Origin: Dendrocalamus latiflorus
Lineage: Eukaryota > Streptophyta > Magnoliopsida > Poales > Poaceae
Length of the DNA: 64,000 bases
Assembly (NCBI GenBank): GCA_017311315.1
Contig: CM029660.1
Coordinates: 9,307,129 to 9,371,128 of the forward strand
Direction of reading: 5' to 3'
Position 1 is the stretch's first letter, and every line of letters begins with the position of its first letter. The position numbers and the translations under genes were made by a program. This document shows positions 21,207 through 32,589 of the stretch, piece after piece. The notes under the pieces were generated by a model. The model made no database searches, had not been told where the DNA came from, and saw nothing but the letters and a program-made list of their open reading frames with translations.

Positions 21207-24200
21207 ATGGGAACTCTCAGTTCCTCACAGCTCCTGACCATTGTCCTCTCCTCTCTTTCGAGCTATGCATTCCTTGCGTCTTCACTAGGTGCTACAGCTC
21301 TCCACAATGGATCTAACACCGACTTCCAAACCCTCCTTTGCCTGAAGCACCATCTCTCCAACCCTGCCGGCCTCATAGGCTCATGGAGGAATGATTCCCT
21401 CCATTTCTGCAGTTGGCCCGGAGTTACTTGCAGCAAGAGACACGCATCTCGTGTTGTTGCGCTGGACCTCGAGTCATTCGACCTCAATGGCCAAATACCA
21501 CCTTGCATTGCCAACCTCACTTTCCTCACAAGAATCCACTTCCCAAACAATCAACTGAGCGGTCAAATTCCACCTGAGCTTGGCCAGCTAAATAGGTTGA
21601 GATACCTTAACCTCAGCTCGAACAAATTTAGTGGTGCGATCCCAGACACTCTATCTTCCTCTCTCCTTGAGATGATTGATCTCAGGAACAACTCCCTCAA
21701 TGGTGAGATCCCACCAAACTTGAGCAAATGTTCAAATCTTCAGAAACTCATCCTGGAATCCAACTTGCTCAGTGGAGGTATCCCAGAAGGGTTGGGGATG
21801 CTCCGAAATCTTTCGATTTTACGTCTTGCTAGTAATAGTCTGACGGGCAACATTCCTCTTTCACTTGGAAGCAGCTCTTCCCTTGTCAGTGTTGTCCTCG
21901 CAAACAATAGCCTCACAGGACCTATCCCATCTCTCCTAGCTAACAGCTCCTCGCTTAGAGCGTTGGACTTAACAGATAATAGCCTCGGTGCAGAGATTCC
22001 TCCCGCTCTGTTCAACAGCGCATCACTTCAAAAATTGGCCCTTGCAAAGAACAACTTTGTCGGATCCATACCAATTTTGTCAAATGTCAACTCACCCTTG
22101 CAATATCTTATCTTGGCAGAGAATGATCTTGCAGGCACCATACCTTCCTCTTTGGGGAATTTTTCTTCCCTTCGCTGGCTATTGCTTGCTGGTAACTATC
22201 TTCAAGGCCGCATCCCAGAGAGTATAGGCAAAATTCCAAACTTGCAAGCACTAGACCTGTCTTACAACAGTTTGTCAGGGACTGTCCCAGCCTCGCTATA
22301 CAACATTTCCTCACTCACATACCTTAACATAGCCATCAACAATCTCACGGGGGGCATTCCATTTAACATCGGATACACCCTTCCAAGCATCCAAACATTG
22401 ACCTTGCAAGGAAATAAATTCCAAGGCAAAATCCCTCCCTCTCTGGCCAACGCAACCAATCTTGGACATATTAATCTAGGGGATAATGCATTCCATGGTA
22501 TTGTCCCTTCTTTTGGGTCCCTTCCTAACTTAGTCGAACTAATTTTAGCTAGTAATCAACTCGAAGCCGGAGATTGGTCTTTCCTCTCCTCGTTGACAAA
22601 TTGCACACAGTTGGTGATATTATCTTTAGGAACAAACATAATGCAAGGAATTTTGCCGAGTTCAGTTGGTAGTCTTACAAACAGCCTACAGGTTTTACTG
22701 CTGAAAGCAAATAAGATAACTGGTACCATACCACCAGAGATAGGGAACCTCACAAACCTCATGTTTCTTAAAATGGAACAGAATTTTTTTGCCGGAAATC
22801 TTCCTGACACACTTGGAAATCTTGCAAACTTGACTGTCCTAAGCTTATCACAGAACAAACTTTCCGGGCAAATTCCACTTTCAATTGGTAAACTCCATCA
22901 ATTGAATGAGCTCTATTTGCAAGAAAATAATTTGAGTGGACCCATTCCTAGGGCTCTAGGTGGCTGCAAAAATTTAATCACACTGAATCTTTCTTGTAAC
23001 ACCTTGGATGGGAGCATACCAAAAGAGCTCTTTTCTCTTTCCTCCCTTTCAGCAGGTTTGGACTTGTCCCACAATCAGCTTTCTGGACAGATTCCACAGG
23101 AGATTGGTGGCTTGATTAATATTGGCCCTCTGAATATTTCCAATAACCACCTGTCCGGACTAATTCCCAGTACTCTAGGAGACTGTGTTCACTTAGAGTC
23201 ACTTCACATGGAGGGTAACTTACTTGATGGCAGAATTCCCGAATCTTTCATCAATTTGAGAGGTATGACTGAGATTGATCTTTCTCGAAACAACTTGAGT
23301 GGTAAAATTCCTGAGTTCTTTCAGTCCTTCAGTTCTTTGAAGGTTCTCAACTTGTCCTTCAACAACCTTGAGGGTCAAGTGCCAGCAGGCGGGATATTTC
23401 AGAATTCCAGTGAGGTATTTGTCCAAGGGAACAATATGTTATGTTCCAATTCCCCAATGTTACACTTGCCACTTTGCTTCGCAGCTACATCCAAACACCG
23501 ACACACTTCCCGCAATCTAAAGATAGCTGGGATTAGTGTGGCTCTTGCTTTGGTCTCTTTGTCGTGTTTAGTACTTATTCTTTTGAAGAGGCGTAAGAAA
23601 TCCAAACAATCAGACCATCCATCACGCAAGGAGTTGAAGAAGTTCTCATATGCTGATTTATTCAGAGCAACAAATGGTTTCTCTTCAGACAACTTGGTTG
23701 GTTCAGGGAAATACGGATCAGTCTACAAAGGTATATTTGAGTCTGAAGCACATGCAATTGCTATCAAGGTTTTCAAACTTGATCAACTTGGAGCACAAAA
23801 GAGCTTCCTTGCTGAGTGCGAGGCCTTCAGAAACACTCGCCACCGTAATCTTGTAAGGGTCATTTCTGCATGCTCAACATGGGATCCTAAAGGGAATGAT
23901 TTCAAAGCTCTTATTATTGAATATATGGCTAACGGTAGCCTAGAGAGCTGGCTTTATTCGACAATGGGAAGACCGTTGAGTTTGGGCTCCAGAATAATAA
24001 TAGCAGTGGACATAGCTTCTGCATTGGATTATCTACATAACCATTGCATGCCCCCTATGGTCCATTGTGATTTGAAGCCCAGCAATGTCCTTCTAGATGA
24101 TGTCATGGGTGCACGTCTTGCTGACTTTGGGTTAGCTAAGTTTCTGCACAGTTATAGTTCTTCAAGCATTAATAGTTCAAGCTTAGCAGGACCAAGAGGA

Positions 24201-24797
24201 TCAATTGGATACATTGCACCAGGTGACAATTTTTCATACTCATATTTTTTTGTCAATATAAAATATAATAGGGCGTCCCTAATAACTTATTTATTTTCTT
24301 GATATTCATGTTTTACTTTTCCTTTCTTTGAAAAGATGCTTTTATGATATTTTTTAATTTTCAATATTGTGAGATAGTCAATTGTTTAATCAATTATGGA
24401 CAACATTGCAGAGTACGGCTTTGGGAGCAAAATGTCGACAGAAGGCGATGTCTATGGCTATGGAATTATCATCCTAGAAATGCTCACAGGGAAGCGTCCG
24501 ACAAATGATATGTTTAATGATGGTTTGAGCCTTCACAAATTTGTGGAAAATGCATTTCCTCTCAGGATTGGCGAGATTCTTGATCCTACTATCATTCCAA
24601 ATTTTGAAGATGAAGACGAAGACAATAATTTAGACCATGAAAACCGTGCGACGGTCGGCATGCTGAGCTGCATCACGCAGCTTGTTAAGCTTGGTCTCTC
24701 ATGCTCTGTGGAGGCACCAAAAGATCGACCAACAATGCGGGATGTTTACGCTGAAGCCACCGCTATCAAAGAAGCATTTTTTGCCCTACGCCGTTGA
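21207..24797 (+). CDS. LRR receptor-like protein kinase, subfamily XII, non-RD, apparently intact
   Basis: Two exons, 21207-24222 and 24412-24797, are joined by a 189-bp phase-1 GT/AG intron within the APE motif and encode 1133 aa. The first in-frame ATG is 21207; it opens a signal peptide (residues 1 to about 32). An N-terminal LRR cap with the pair FCSWPGVTC (about 66-76) is followed by some two dozen plant-type LRRs (about 85-728), a transmembrane helix (about 772-794) and a kinase domain (about 812-1125). Kinase landmarks are the glycine loop GSGKYGSVYKG, the lysine in AIAIKVF, HCDLKPSN (non-RD because Cys replaces the Arg of HRD), DFGLA and, across the intron, APE. Such kinases include FLS2, EFR and Xa21 and sense extracellular ligands at the plasma membrane; the ligand here is unknown. 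A second, broken member of the family lies on the minus strand at 48584-57900. Confidence 0.93.
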
Positions 24798-25511
24798 GGG
24801 AAAGGACAATCGTTTCTCTTGTTCACATGCATGTTCCTGGTGCCCAGTGGTCGTCATCCTCTCTCATCCTCCTTGCTCTTCGATGTGAAGTCTCGGTCGA
24901 AGGCGTTTCTGCTTGTTTTTATGGTGGTCAGTGGTGCTCGGCCTCGCTCCTCGTCGCTGTAGTTGTTGTCGGTCTTGTGCTGCTTTGTGCCTCTGTGGTA
25001 ACTAGCGCATAGCAGCAGCCGGCAGCAAATAGCACTAGCAGTAGTAGCAAGTATTAGCAGTAGTAATAGTACCAAGTAGCAAGCAGTAGTAGTATTAACC
25101 ATTTTTTTTGGCAACAATATGTGAGCTAGTTAGGCCGTTCCTTCTATTTTTGTTTGTTTGTGCATTTATGTTATTTTGTTAAGTTTTTATTTATCAAACT
25201 TGCTTGTGTTGTTGATGAGTAAGAATGAGTAGATCTGCCTTTCCTCATACCCCTCTTAGGGGTTTATATACATGAGTGGGAGTACATTATAAAAAGGTGA
25301 GGGTACATTGATACATTTTTCTGTACTATTTGACTATTACATATTGGATCATTTCCAAGACCCAGTCACGAGAGGTTGGGTCACCCCTACAACTGCTTGA
25401 TTTGCCTCTATTAACAGTAATAGATTTAACTTCCCTTTTGCACCTATAATATTGTTGTTCAACTGTTGTTGGACCATTGAAGTTAGATAACTGCTTGATG
25501 TAATAATTTGC
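24798..25511. other. Downstream region of the receptor kinase
   Basis: No further gene is seen. It probably contains the 3' UTR. About 25012-25096 is a degenerate AGT/AGC trinucleotide repeat. Confidence 0.45.
25012..25096. repeat. Degenerate AGC/AGT trinucleotide repeat
   Basis: Runs of AGCAGC, AGCAGTAGTAGC and AGTAGTAATAGTACC form an 85-bp microsatellite-like tract in non-coding sequence. Confidence 0.75.
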
Positions 25512-25580
25512 AGGCTATAAACATTAATCTTTTCAGAGTAAAGTGATGTGCGATTTTATAGTATCTGGACTGCAAGTTAT
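25512..25580 (+). repeat. Left copy of a diverged direct repeat flanking the gene-fragment mosaic
   Basis: The block GCAGGCTATAAACATTAATCT...GATGTGCGATTTTATAGTAT...GCAAGTT recurs at 32172-32240 in the same orientation with about 75-80 percent identity by eye. The two copies bracket the 6.6-kb region of host-gene fragments. Confidence 0.65.
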
Positions 25581-25919
25581 CTATGTTTATCATTTTGAAT
25601 TTGTCATCTATCTGGGTTTATTCCATTTGGGTTAACTTACATTACACACCTAATAAAAATGTTGTTCATCTGCTGGACCAGTGAGATTAGATCTACCCTA
25701 CTTTATATTACACCAAAATTTTCTTTACTAAATCCACCCCCTCATCCACCCCCACAGTCATGCCTAATCTAAGTCCAGCCAGATTTGTGTACCAAAGTAA
25801 TCCAATTTCATACAAATGAATGGCCTAGATCTCTTCTCAAACCTTATTCTCTTACTCATTGAAGATCCTAAGGCCAAAATCATTTGGATCATGCACATCA
25901 TTGAACTCAGAAAACCACT

Positions 25920-26240
25920 TCCGCTCCGCAGTCCCCACCCCCTCCCGCACCCTCTCCCCACGTTCACCTGTTGCGCCTCCTCCTCCCCCCGCCCCGCTCC
26001 GCCCTCGCCTCCTCCCCTCCCTCCTACGCCGCTCCACCCTCGCCTCCTACCCTCCATCCTTTGCCGCTCCGCCCTCACCTCCTCTCCACCCCGCGCCGCC
26101 CTCGCATCCTCCTCCCCCACTCCTCCTCCGCCGCCTCCTCCCCCGCTCCTTTGCCGCCGCCTCCTCTCTCCGTCTCGCCATTCTCCCCACCACCACCACC
26201 TCTCTCACGTAACTGCTCCTCCCCTCCATTTCCAACTTCA
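25920..26240. repeat. Pyrimidine-strand-biased CCTCCTC tract
   Basis: Some 300 bp consist almost only of C and T on the plus strand (CCTCCTCCCCCGCTCC-type words). The complementary purine tract occurs at 31540-31850. Long Pro/Ser/Arg or Gly/Arg frames on either strand are composition artefacts. Confidence 0.7.
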
Positions 26241-26579
26241 AGTGTGAGGCTACCGCGTCTAGGCAGCGGAGCATGCAAGACGACTAGGCGAGCGCTCGAA
26301 TCTACCATTCCAGTCGTCCCACTCGCGGTGGCCGATGAACGCATCGACCGAGACCGCGGCCCTTTCGGAACGGCGGCGATGAGGAAGGGTGGCCGTTGGC
26401 TCCGGCCGATCTCCCGTGCGGCGGCCGCCTCGGACCGCAGCTTCTCGGGGCCATCTCTCCTGCCGCGCGTCGTGCCGTGTCGCGTCGCATCGGCATGGAG
26501 GCCACTGCTCTGGCGAGGGTGGGGGATTTTTTCGATTCATTACATCTACGGTAAAATCTATTTTTCATGAAACTCAACC
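26241..26579. other. GC-rich stretch without assigned gene
   Basis: GC-rich sequence with open frames on both strands but no domain I recognise. It may be 5' flank of the captured nuclease gene or another captured scrap. Confidence 0.3.
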
Positions 26580-26717
26580 GCGCCTCCCCTCCGATCCCCC
26601 CATCCTCCACCGCGCCGCCGCTCCCCCATCTCCGTCTCTCCCCCGCGCCTCCCCTCCGCTCCCCCCATCCTCCACCGCGCCGCCGCTCCCCCATCTCCGC
26701 CTCTCCCCCGTGCCTCC
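26580..26717. repeat. 69-bp tandem repeat, two copies plus a partial
   Basis: CGCGCCTCCCCTCCG.TCCCC starts at about 26580 and again at about 26649; the two copies are nearly identical and a degenerate third follows. It lies about 110 bp upstream of the ATG of the nuclease fragment and may be part of its duplicated leader. Confidence 0.8.
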
Positions 26718-26823
26718 ACTCCCACCACTCCCCCCGTCCTCCAATCCAAGAAGCAACCGAGACCACACACGACCACCGCGTCCTCTTCGTCGTCGTCTCC
26801 GATTCCAGCTCCCCATCATCGCA

Positions 26824-28206
26824 ATGGTGAGCAATCGATCGCTGATCGATCAATGTGTGGTTCTTCAGCTGCGTCGTGTTCTTGGGTTGCTTGTCGGTTT
26901 GGAGGTTGATTCTTGGGGGGTGTGGTGGGTTTGAGTTGCTGAGATTGGTTGTTGGTTTGGGGCAGACGAAGAAGCAGCGGAGGGAGGCCGGCGCGAGGCG
27001 GCGGCAGCAGGGTCGGGGCCGGCAGCACCACCACCGGCGGCGGCCGCTGCTGCTGCAGGGGCGCGACGAGCGCTGCATCTCCTACACCACGTTCAACATC
27101 CTCGCGCTGATCTACAAGCGCATGGACTCTGAGGTGAGTTGGATCTTCCTTCCCCTTCCTCGGAATCCACTCAATTTAGCATGTTTGGGAGGACTAGCTG
27201 CTGGGGTTTCCTGGATTGGTGGAGTGACGGTAGTGTTGGCATTCGGGCCAGAATTGCAGGGAGAGCCAGTACAGGGCCTACTGGTTTAGCCGGAATGAGA
27301 AGATCATCGACCGGCTCCTCGTCGATTGCTCCTCCATCATCTGCCTCAAGGTGAGGGGAATTGAGCGATTCTTCATTTCCTTGGTTTCATGGGTGTGTGC
27401 ACAATGAACACACATGGATGTGATTGTCTTGATTTTGTCTTAGGAGGTGTGGCTGGGGAACGATGAGCTCGTGGACATGTACGAGAAGCGGCTCGGTAAT
27501 GCGAATTACACGCTGTTCAAGCTCGCCCGCACCAACAATCGCGGAGACGATGAGTTCTCCTTCCCCATTCCAGCTTGGTACGATAAAGAAAAAAGACATT
27601 TCTGTATGGACCGGACCGTGTAGGGAAATGTGTGTTGTTGTGCCTGCCACCGTCCAGTTTGCCTTCTCTGTCCAAATGGTTGATTGTTGGGAGATGGATA
27701 TCAATATTTATGATCTCCATTTTTCATGTGGCATAGGAAAGCCAGAAGATAGGCTAGAAAAAAGGCAAAAGAAGATCTGTATGAACAAAGGGGGCTCCCA
27801 GCTTAATTGTGCCCGTCCCTTTCGGTTCTTGTCATCATATCCCACAGTGCATACATGTGACACGGATAATCTCTTTGTGGAATGCCTCTGATGTTGATGT
27901 CATTATTTGTGATGCATATTTTTTATTTTCAATATTTTAAAATGACAGATGTAAAATTGTCGATAATCTGATATATCAAGTGCCTCTGATATTGATACAT
28001 CTAATGATTGTCATTAGCCATGGGTTGGATGTTTTCGCCTTGAATGCTTTGAACAAGCACATAGGCAAATTTGAATTGGCAACCTTGTTATGGACATCGC
28101 TTGGACCTCTGCAATTTTCATATGAAATTACATCTTTTTCCGTTCAGGTCTCCTGACTGCTGTACATAGTAGCTACTTTGGTGTTTTGAACTACCGGGAG
28201 CTGCTC
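26824..28206 (+). pseudogene. CCR4-like endonuclease/exonuclease/phosphatase gene fragment, five 5' exons
   Basis: Exons are 26824-26826 (ATG only), 26966-27133, 27252-27350, 27444-27549 and 28148 to about 28206. Introns keep GT/AG ends except one: after exon 4 the expected donor GT reads AT at 27550-27551. The exons encode the N-terminal part of a plant carbon-catabolite-repressor-4-like nuclease of the EEP fold (CISYTTFNILA; ESQYRAYWFSRNEKIIDRLL; EVWLGNDELVDMYEKRL). The catalytic Glu of the CLQEVW motif is present, though Gln reads Lys before it. Homology stops abruptly at about 28206, so the C-terminal half, including the later catalytic residues, is absent. I read this as a captured or truncated copy, not a working enzyme. 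Confidence 0.85.
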
Positions 28207-28522
28207 TGCGTCAGTTCCCCACCTCTAGGGTGCTGCCTCCGCCATTCCATTGCCTTGCATTCGGTGGCGGCAATGGCTGGGAACTGTACGGTGGCGTCTG
28301 ATGCGGCTTCCGAGTTGGGGGTTTGGTCGGCCGAGGTGAGATTTCAGCTCCTCCTGATGGATGCTTCATAGAGTAGATAAGATGTTAATTAATTTTTCCC
28401 TGTATTGGAAGGAAGTAAAAATTGTGAATGTTCATTTCCTCAGTTGTGCAGATTGTAGAATTTTGGCCTTGCAGTGACTAGTTGGTATAGTTGCAAAGGG
28501 AATCTGAAGCTTTCCAGGACCC

Positions 28523-28560
28523 TGGGTCATGTAGCTCCTGAGTACTTATTAGATGGTATG
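28523..28560 (+). pseudogene. Possible receptor-kinase exon shard
   Basis: Thirteen codons after a possible TTCCAG acceptor read TLGHVAPEYLLDG and are followed by GT. This matches the activation-segment end (TLGYVAPEYLLDG) of a plant receptor-like cytoplasmic kinase group. The match is short and could be chance, but both exon borders look right and it sits between two other host-gene fragments on the same strand. Confidence 0.4.
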
Positions 28561-30470
28561 ACCTTTTTTCTCTCAGCTTCTGCTACTATTTGTAGACAAA
28601 GCTTTAATTGTCAACAGTGAAATACTAAAAGTGAGTTCCATGAAATTTCTATTGTAATATATGTCATAAGACTTACTACAACATCCTGATTATTAAATGA
28701 ATTTAAATGTTGTGTTTCTGATAGCTTCTATGAAATTTAGTTGCTTTTGGTTAGCTTGTATAGAAGAAATTTATGTTCATCCTAAATGTGGTTTTGACCA
28801 AAGTTAGTATTTGATGGGTGCACATGGTAGAAAATTACCTATTTGAGTTTTCACTTGGCCTTTTGTTTGTTGTTACAAGAAGGATATCCAAGCAAAGTTT
28901 TCGATAGCAGGAAGGTTGTCATATATTGGTTATAGACTCGTAGCAATCTACCATGCATTCCTCAATATCTTGATTTAGGATTTTTTTTAAGGACTTTCTT
29001 CATTTATGATGCTTTGATTCGCTACTCCTGCTATCAATGGGCAACAATGATCACGTAAGGATGCTTGCCTTTGAGCATTCAAGGCAGCCATCTGATGTGT
29101 AAATGGATCCGGATCCATTTCCCTAGAATGAAGGAACGAAATGCTGATGAGGGGCGATGACGATAAACCTTTTCTGAGAAGCATGCCTTTGAGCAATTGA
29201 GGCAGTTGTGCGTATCAAATTAGAGCTGACCCTCTCCTCTCTTGGAGCCTATTCGATCATTCGCTAATGTTGGTGGTTCTGTGCCTAGGATGGTCATTCT
29301 GATCAAATATTGTTGCATTGTAACTTTGTAAGACTTACTTGGTCCCCATTTTCTATAATTCTTGGCCCAACCACTGATGAGTGATAACCAGCACCCACCA
29401 CTTATGAGTGATAACCAGCACAGCTCCAACTACATTAGGATGAATAGATTGTCCAGCAAGAGATGTGAGGGTTGGCTTTGTATGATCAAGCAAAGGTGAA
29501 GCTGAGCCCTCTCAATGCTATTTTTCTATTAATGGTGCTTCTGTGCCAGTATATTTTGCATATATTTTGCACACCAGCATTTGTCATGGGATAAATGGGC
29601 TAAGCATTACTTTCCATTTTCTATTTGAAGTAAGTAGATTTCCTTTTGGTCCATTAGGTGATAACCTTGCCGGCAAGTTTATATTTCCTTCTTTCTGTGC
29701 AGTGCAGTGCCGCCTTTCATCTGAAGTGAACAAATGTCCCCTATTTCTTTGGTTGCCAGTAGTGCAGCCATCAGTGCAGTGTTTCAAATTAGTTTTGGAA
29801 CGTAACATATTTAATTTGTCTTTTATTATATTTTATTAGTGTGTTCTATCTTTCTTAAATGAAGGCTCTCATCTCTTTAATTTTGAGAAGGTTTCATTCC
29901 TAACCTACCCCAACTTGTTGGGACAAAAGGTTTTGTTGTTATTGTTGTTCTATCCTTCTTGAATGGCTGTGATGATTTTGCTGTCCCTTTGTCTTGGTGA
30001 TCTTTTTACATATCCTGAGTTGGTTCCTTGCAAATTTGCTCAGTTTAAAAGTTTGTCATCAAACTAGGAGGGCTTGCTCTGCGGCAAGTTACCAGTTGCG
30101 GTTATTTGTTGTAGGTGCTGCTGTTGTTGTTGCGGTTGTTCTTGTTACATTTTCTCATGAACAATCGTACTCATGAACAAAGCTAATCTAAGCACTTTGA
30201 GGGCCACATATTGCCCAGACTATGTACTTTATACTCTTTAGTTAGACTTCAGATTTATGCAGTATTTTCCTCTCGCAATTCAACTTTTGATGGTGGATAT
30301 TTATCTTATATATTTCCGTGATCTTATTCTCGTCCTAAAATAAACATTATCGTACCAATTTTAAGATTACACAATTCCATATTTTATTACATTTCTCCTA
30401 TTGAGAAATACTTGGTCAAAATTATTCTTTCACAGTATTTATGTTCTTTTGTTGCCATGCATTTCTGTAG
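28561..30470. other. Intron-like and anonymous sequence between gene fragments
   Basis: No exon could be assigned. At about 29890-29950 a stretch CCTACCCCAACTTGTTGGG followed by TTTGTTGTTATTGTTG resembles the 3' tail of short or long interspersed elements in grasses. The rest is AT-rich and intron-like. Confidence 0.4.
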
Positions 30471-31336
30471 TGGTTTCCCTGTTTGGTTACGCGACATCCC
30501 TGGCATAGAATTCCGAACAGACAATGTACCATTCAAGGTAAAAAAATGTATTCCATTGTTGATCCATGGCCCTTTCTAGATCATGATTTTTTCAACTGAT
30601 ACGAATTTTATAGTATGTAAAGTCAATAAGATTCCAGCACTTTATGTCTAACAAGATTGTGGAATTATAATGCATAATTTTTTATATGGATAGCATGCTC
30701 AAACACTTTTGTGTAACCACTAAACCTTATAAATGTTTTTACAGGCTGAAATGCAGACTTTTGTGACAAAAATTGTAGATATGGTGAAGCAGGAGAAGCT
30801 TTATTCTTGGCAAGGTGGTCCCATTATATTACAGCAGGTCTGAAAACCATTCTTGAATCTCAGTTATTGAACAATAGAATATGAAAATTGTCCAGTTTGA
30901 CCTTTTCTCACAAGGATCTATGTGATATATTGCACGGTTCATTCTTGTTAATGACGTAACTTTTTCAGGAGACAAATTGATTGCATGAAACCATCCTAAT
31001 GCCATATACCAACCCATTCTTTTATTGTTAGACTCGTATACCATCTCATTCATCCAAAACCAAAAATATATGCAACAAACTTATATGGTGATGATGGTTC
31101 ATGCTATGTGCTAATTATATTTTATATGTTAAAAATGAACATGAACATGACTTACCTTCTTATTTGTTACTTCTATGGATAATGTTTGACAGATTGAAAA
31201 TGAATATGGGAATATTGAAAGCAATTATGGTGAAGCAGGCAAGAGATATATGCAATGGGCAGCGCAGATGGCACTTGGGCTTGATACTGGCATTCCATGG
31301 GTGATGTGCAGGCAGACTGATGCTCCAGAACAAATT
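30471..31336 (+). pseudogene. GH35 beta-galactosidase gene fragment, three internal exons
   Basis: Exons are 30471-30537, 30745-30837 and 31193-31336, all bounded by AG and GT with consistent phases. They encode the conserved part of a plant beta-galactosidase (glycoside hydrolase 35): GFPVWLRDIPGIEFRTDN, then FVTKIVDMVKQEKLY and GGPIILQQIENEYGN, where Glu in ENEYG corresponds to the catalytic acid/base region. Exons upstream of the GFPVW segment and downstream of TDAPEQI are absent, so no enzyme can be made. No stop or frameshift is seen within the three exons, which suggests a recent copy. They stand on the same strand as the nuclease fragment. Confidence 0.88.
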
Positions 31337-31427
31337 GTATGTGACCTCACAAACTTGTGAAGTTATGCTCTTTTGAATGACTAAGTTCAAGAAAGACTGA
31401 ATGACTTATCCTGTTCACTTGTTTTAG

Positions 31428-32145
31428 ATTCTATTATTTGGCTTATGTTGTCATTTATTGGTAACTAACTGAATACCCGTGCATTGCTATGGATTTTAAA
31501 ATTTTATCATACTACATGTTCTAAAATCGGGTGGTAAAATTGGCGGAGCGGAGGAGTGGGGGTGGGGGAGGAGGCGGCGGCGGAGTGGAGGAGCGGGGGA
31601 GGAGGCAGCGGAGCAGAGGAGTGGGAGGAGGAGGCGGCGGCGGCGCGGGGTGGGAAGGAGGGGAGGAGGCGGTGGCGCGGGGTGGGGAGGAGGAGGAGGC
31701 GGCGACAGCGTGGGGTGGGAGGGAGGGGAGGAGGAGGCGGCGGCGCGGGGGAGGAGGAGGCGGGGAGACGCGGAGAACGGGGGAAACGGGGAGAACGCGG
31801 CGGAGGAGGCGGCGGCGCGGGGTGGGGAGGAGGAGGAGGCGGCGGCATTTACGAGGATCCTGTCGGCGCCGGCCCTGTCTGGTATGTTGACGTCGTCATC
31901 GCCCCTATCACAGATCAAGCAGCAGGTGCGGCACGTTCTTGGATTCAATGTCTGAAGTTTGAACATCAACTGTAAGCTTCTAAACAATTGTAAGTTAGAG
32001 AAGTCTAATTGCCTGCAATAGTAGGTATGATAAGGCATTAGTTTTGTGTGACACTGGATTAATGAATCTGATTGTTCGTTTTATTTTTTACAAATTTTAT
32101 CTTGTTTTGTATTTTACCGTAGCATTAGCACGGGCACACTACTAG
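31428..32145 (+). mobile_element. Helitron-like non-autonomous element
   Basis: The 3' end reads CACGGGCACACTACTAG and is followed by T, fitting the Helitron CTAG|T rule. The subterminal word TACCGTAGCATTAGCACGGGC (near 32117-32137) is the inverted counterpart of ACCCGTGCATTGCTATGG at 31476-31493, as in many grass Helitrons. The 5' end is uncertain (a TC between about 31428 and 31452), and no preceding A could be confirmed. Inside are a purine-rich GGAGGAGG tract (31540-31850) and a short exon-like block (about 31850-31960). No Rep/helicase is encoded. Confidence 0.6.
31540..31850. repeat. Purine-strand-biased GGAGGAG tract
   Basis: Almost pure purine on the plus strand with repeated GGAGGAGGCGGCGGCG and GGGGTGGGA words. 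It is the strand complement in character of 25920-26200. All long frames here are low complexity. Confidence 0.75.
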
Positions 32146-32171
32146 TATCACCTAATGGAAGAAAAAGATCG

Positions 32172-32240
32172 CAGGCTATAAACGTTAATCTGGCAGCCTT
32201 AACTGATGTGCAATTATAAAGTATTTCGACCGCAAGTTTT
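32172..32240 (+). repeat. Right copy of the direct repeat flanking the mosaic
   Basis: This is the counterpart of 25512-25580: GCAGGCTATAAACGTTAATCT...GATGTGCAATTATAAAGTAT...GCAAGTT. It begins 27 bp after the Helitron-like 3' end. Confidence 0.65.
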
Positions 32241-32586
32241 TCAAGGGTTAGCATCTATGTCAGTTTCGTTTTTTTTTTTTGCCTTCTTATGTCTTGCTTA
32301 GATATTTTTTTCTATGTCTGTGGTTTTGAATTTGTTTTTCTGTTTTTTATTTGTCTTCTGTTAGGGTTCACCTAGGTCAGCAGCATTTTGTCATGCTTAT
32401 AATTCTCTCTTTTTCTATGTCTGTGGTCTTCATTTTGTTTTAGTTAAGCCAATCTGACTTGTGCGTTTTTGTCTAGGTCATGCATCCATCTTGTTCATAA
32501 CTTTATTGAATCCAACTTCACAGATGGAATCATTCTCGTTTCTTTCCTAGCTCAGCATGTGATCTCATATGTATCTCTCCAATGGT
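32241..32586. other. Anonymous T-rich DNA
   Basis: There is no gene. The T-rich stretches resemble intron or 3' flank. The CTT target duplication of the next CACTA element follows. Confidence 0.4.
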
Positions 32587-32589
32587 CTT

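Noticed and set aside
25764..27078. Several overlapping Pro/Ser/Arg-rich frames on both strands
   Set aside because: They lie in pyrimidine-biased tracts and a 69-bp tandem repeat; the real exons here are those of the nuclease fragment.
29890..29955. Possible SINE or LINE 3' tail ending in TTGTTG units
   Set aside because: Only the tail-like end is visible; no promoter boxes, body or target duplication were found.
31496..31975. Gly-rich frames in the GGAGGAG tract
   Set aside because: Low-complexity sequence open in several frames; no family signature.
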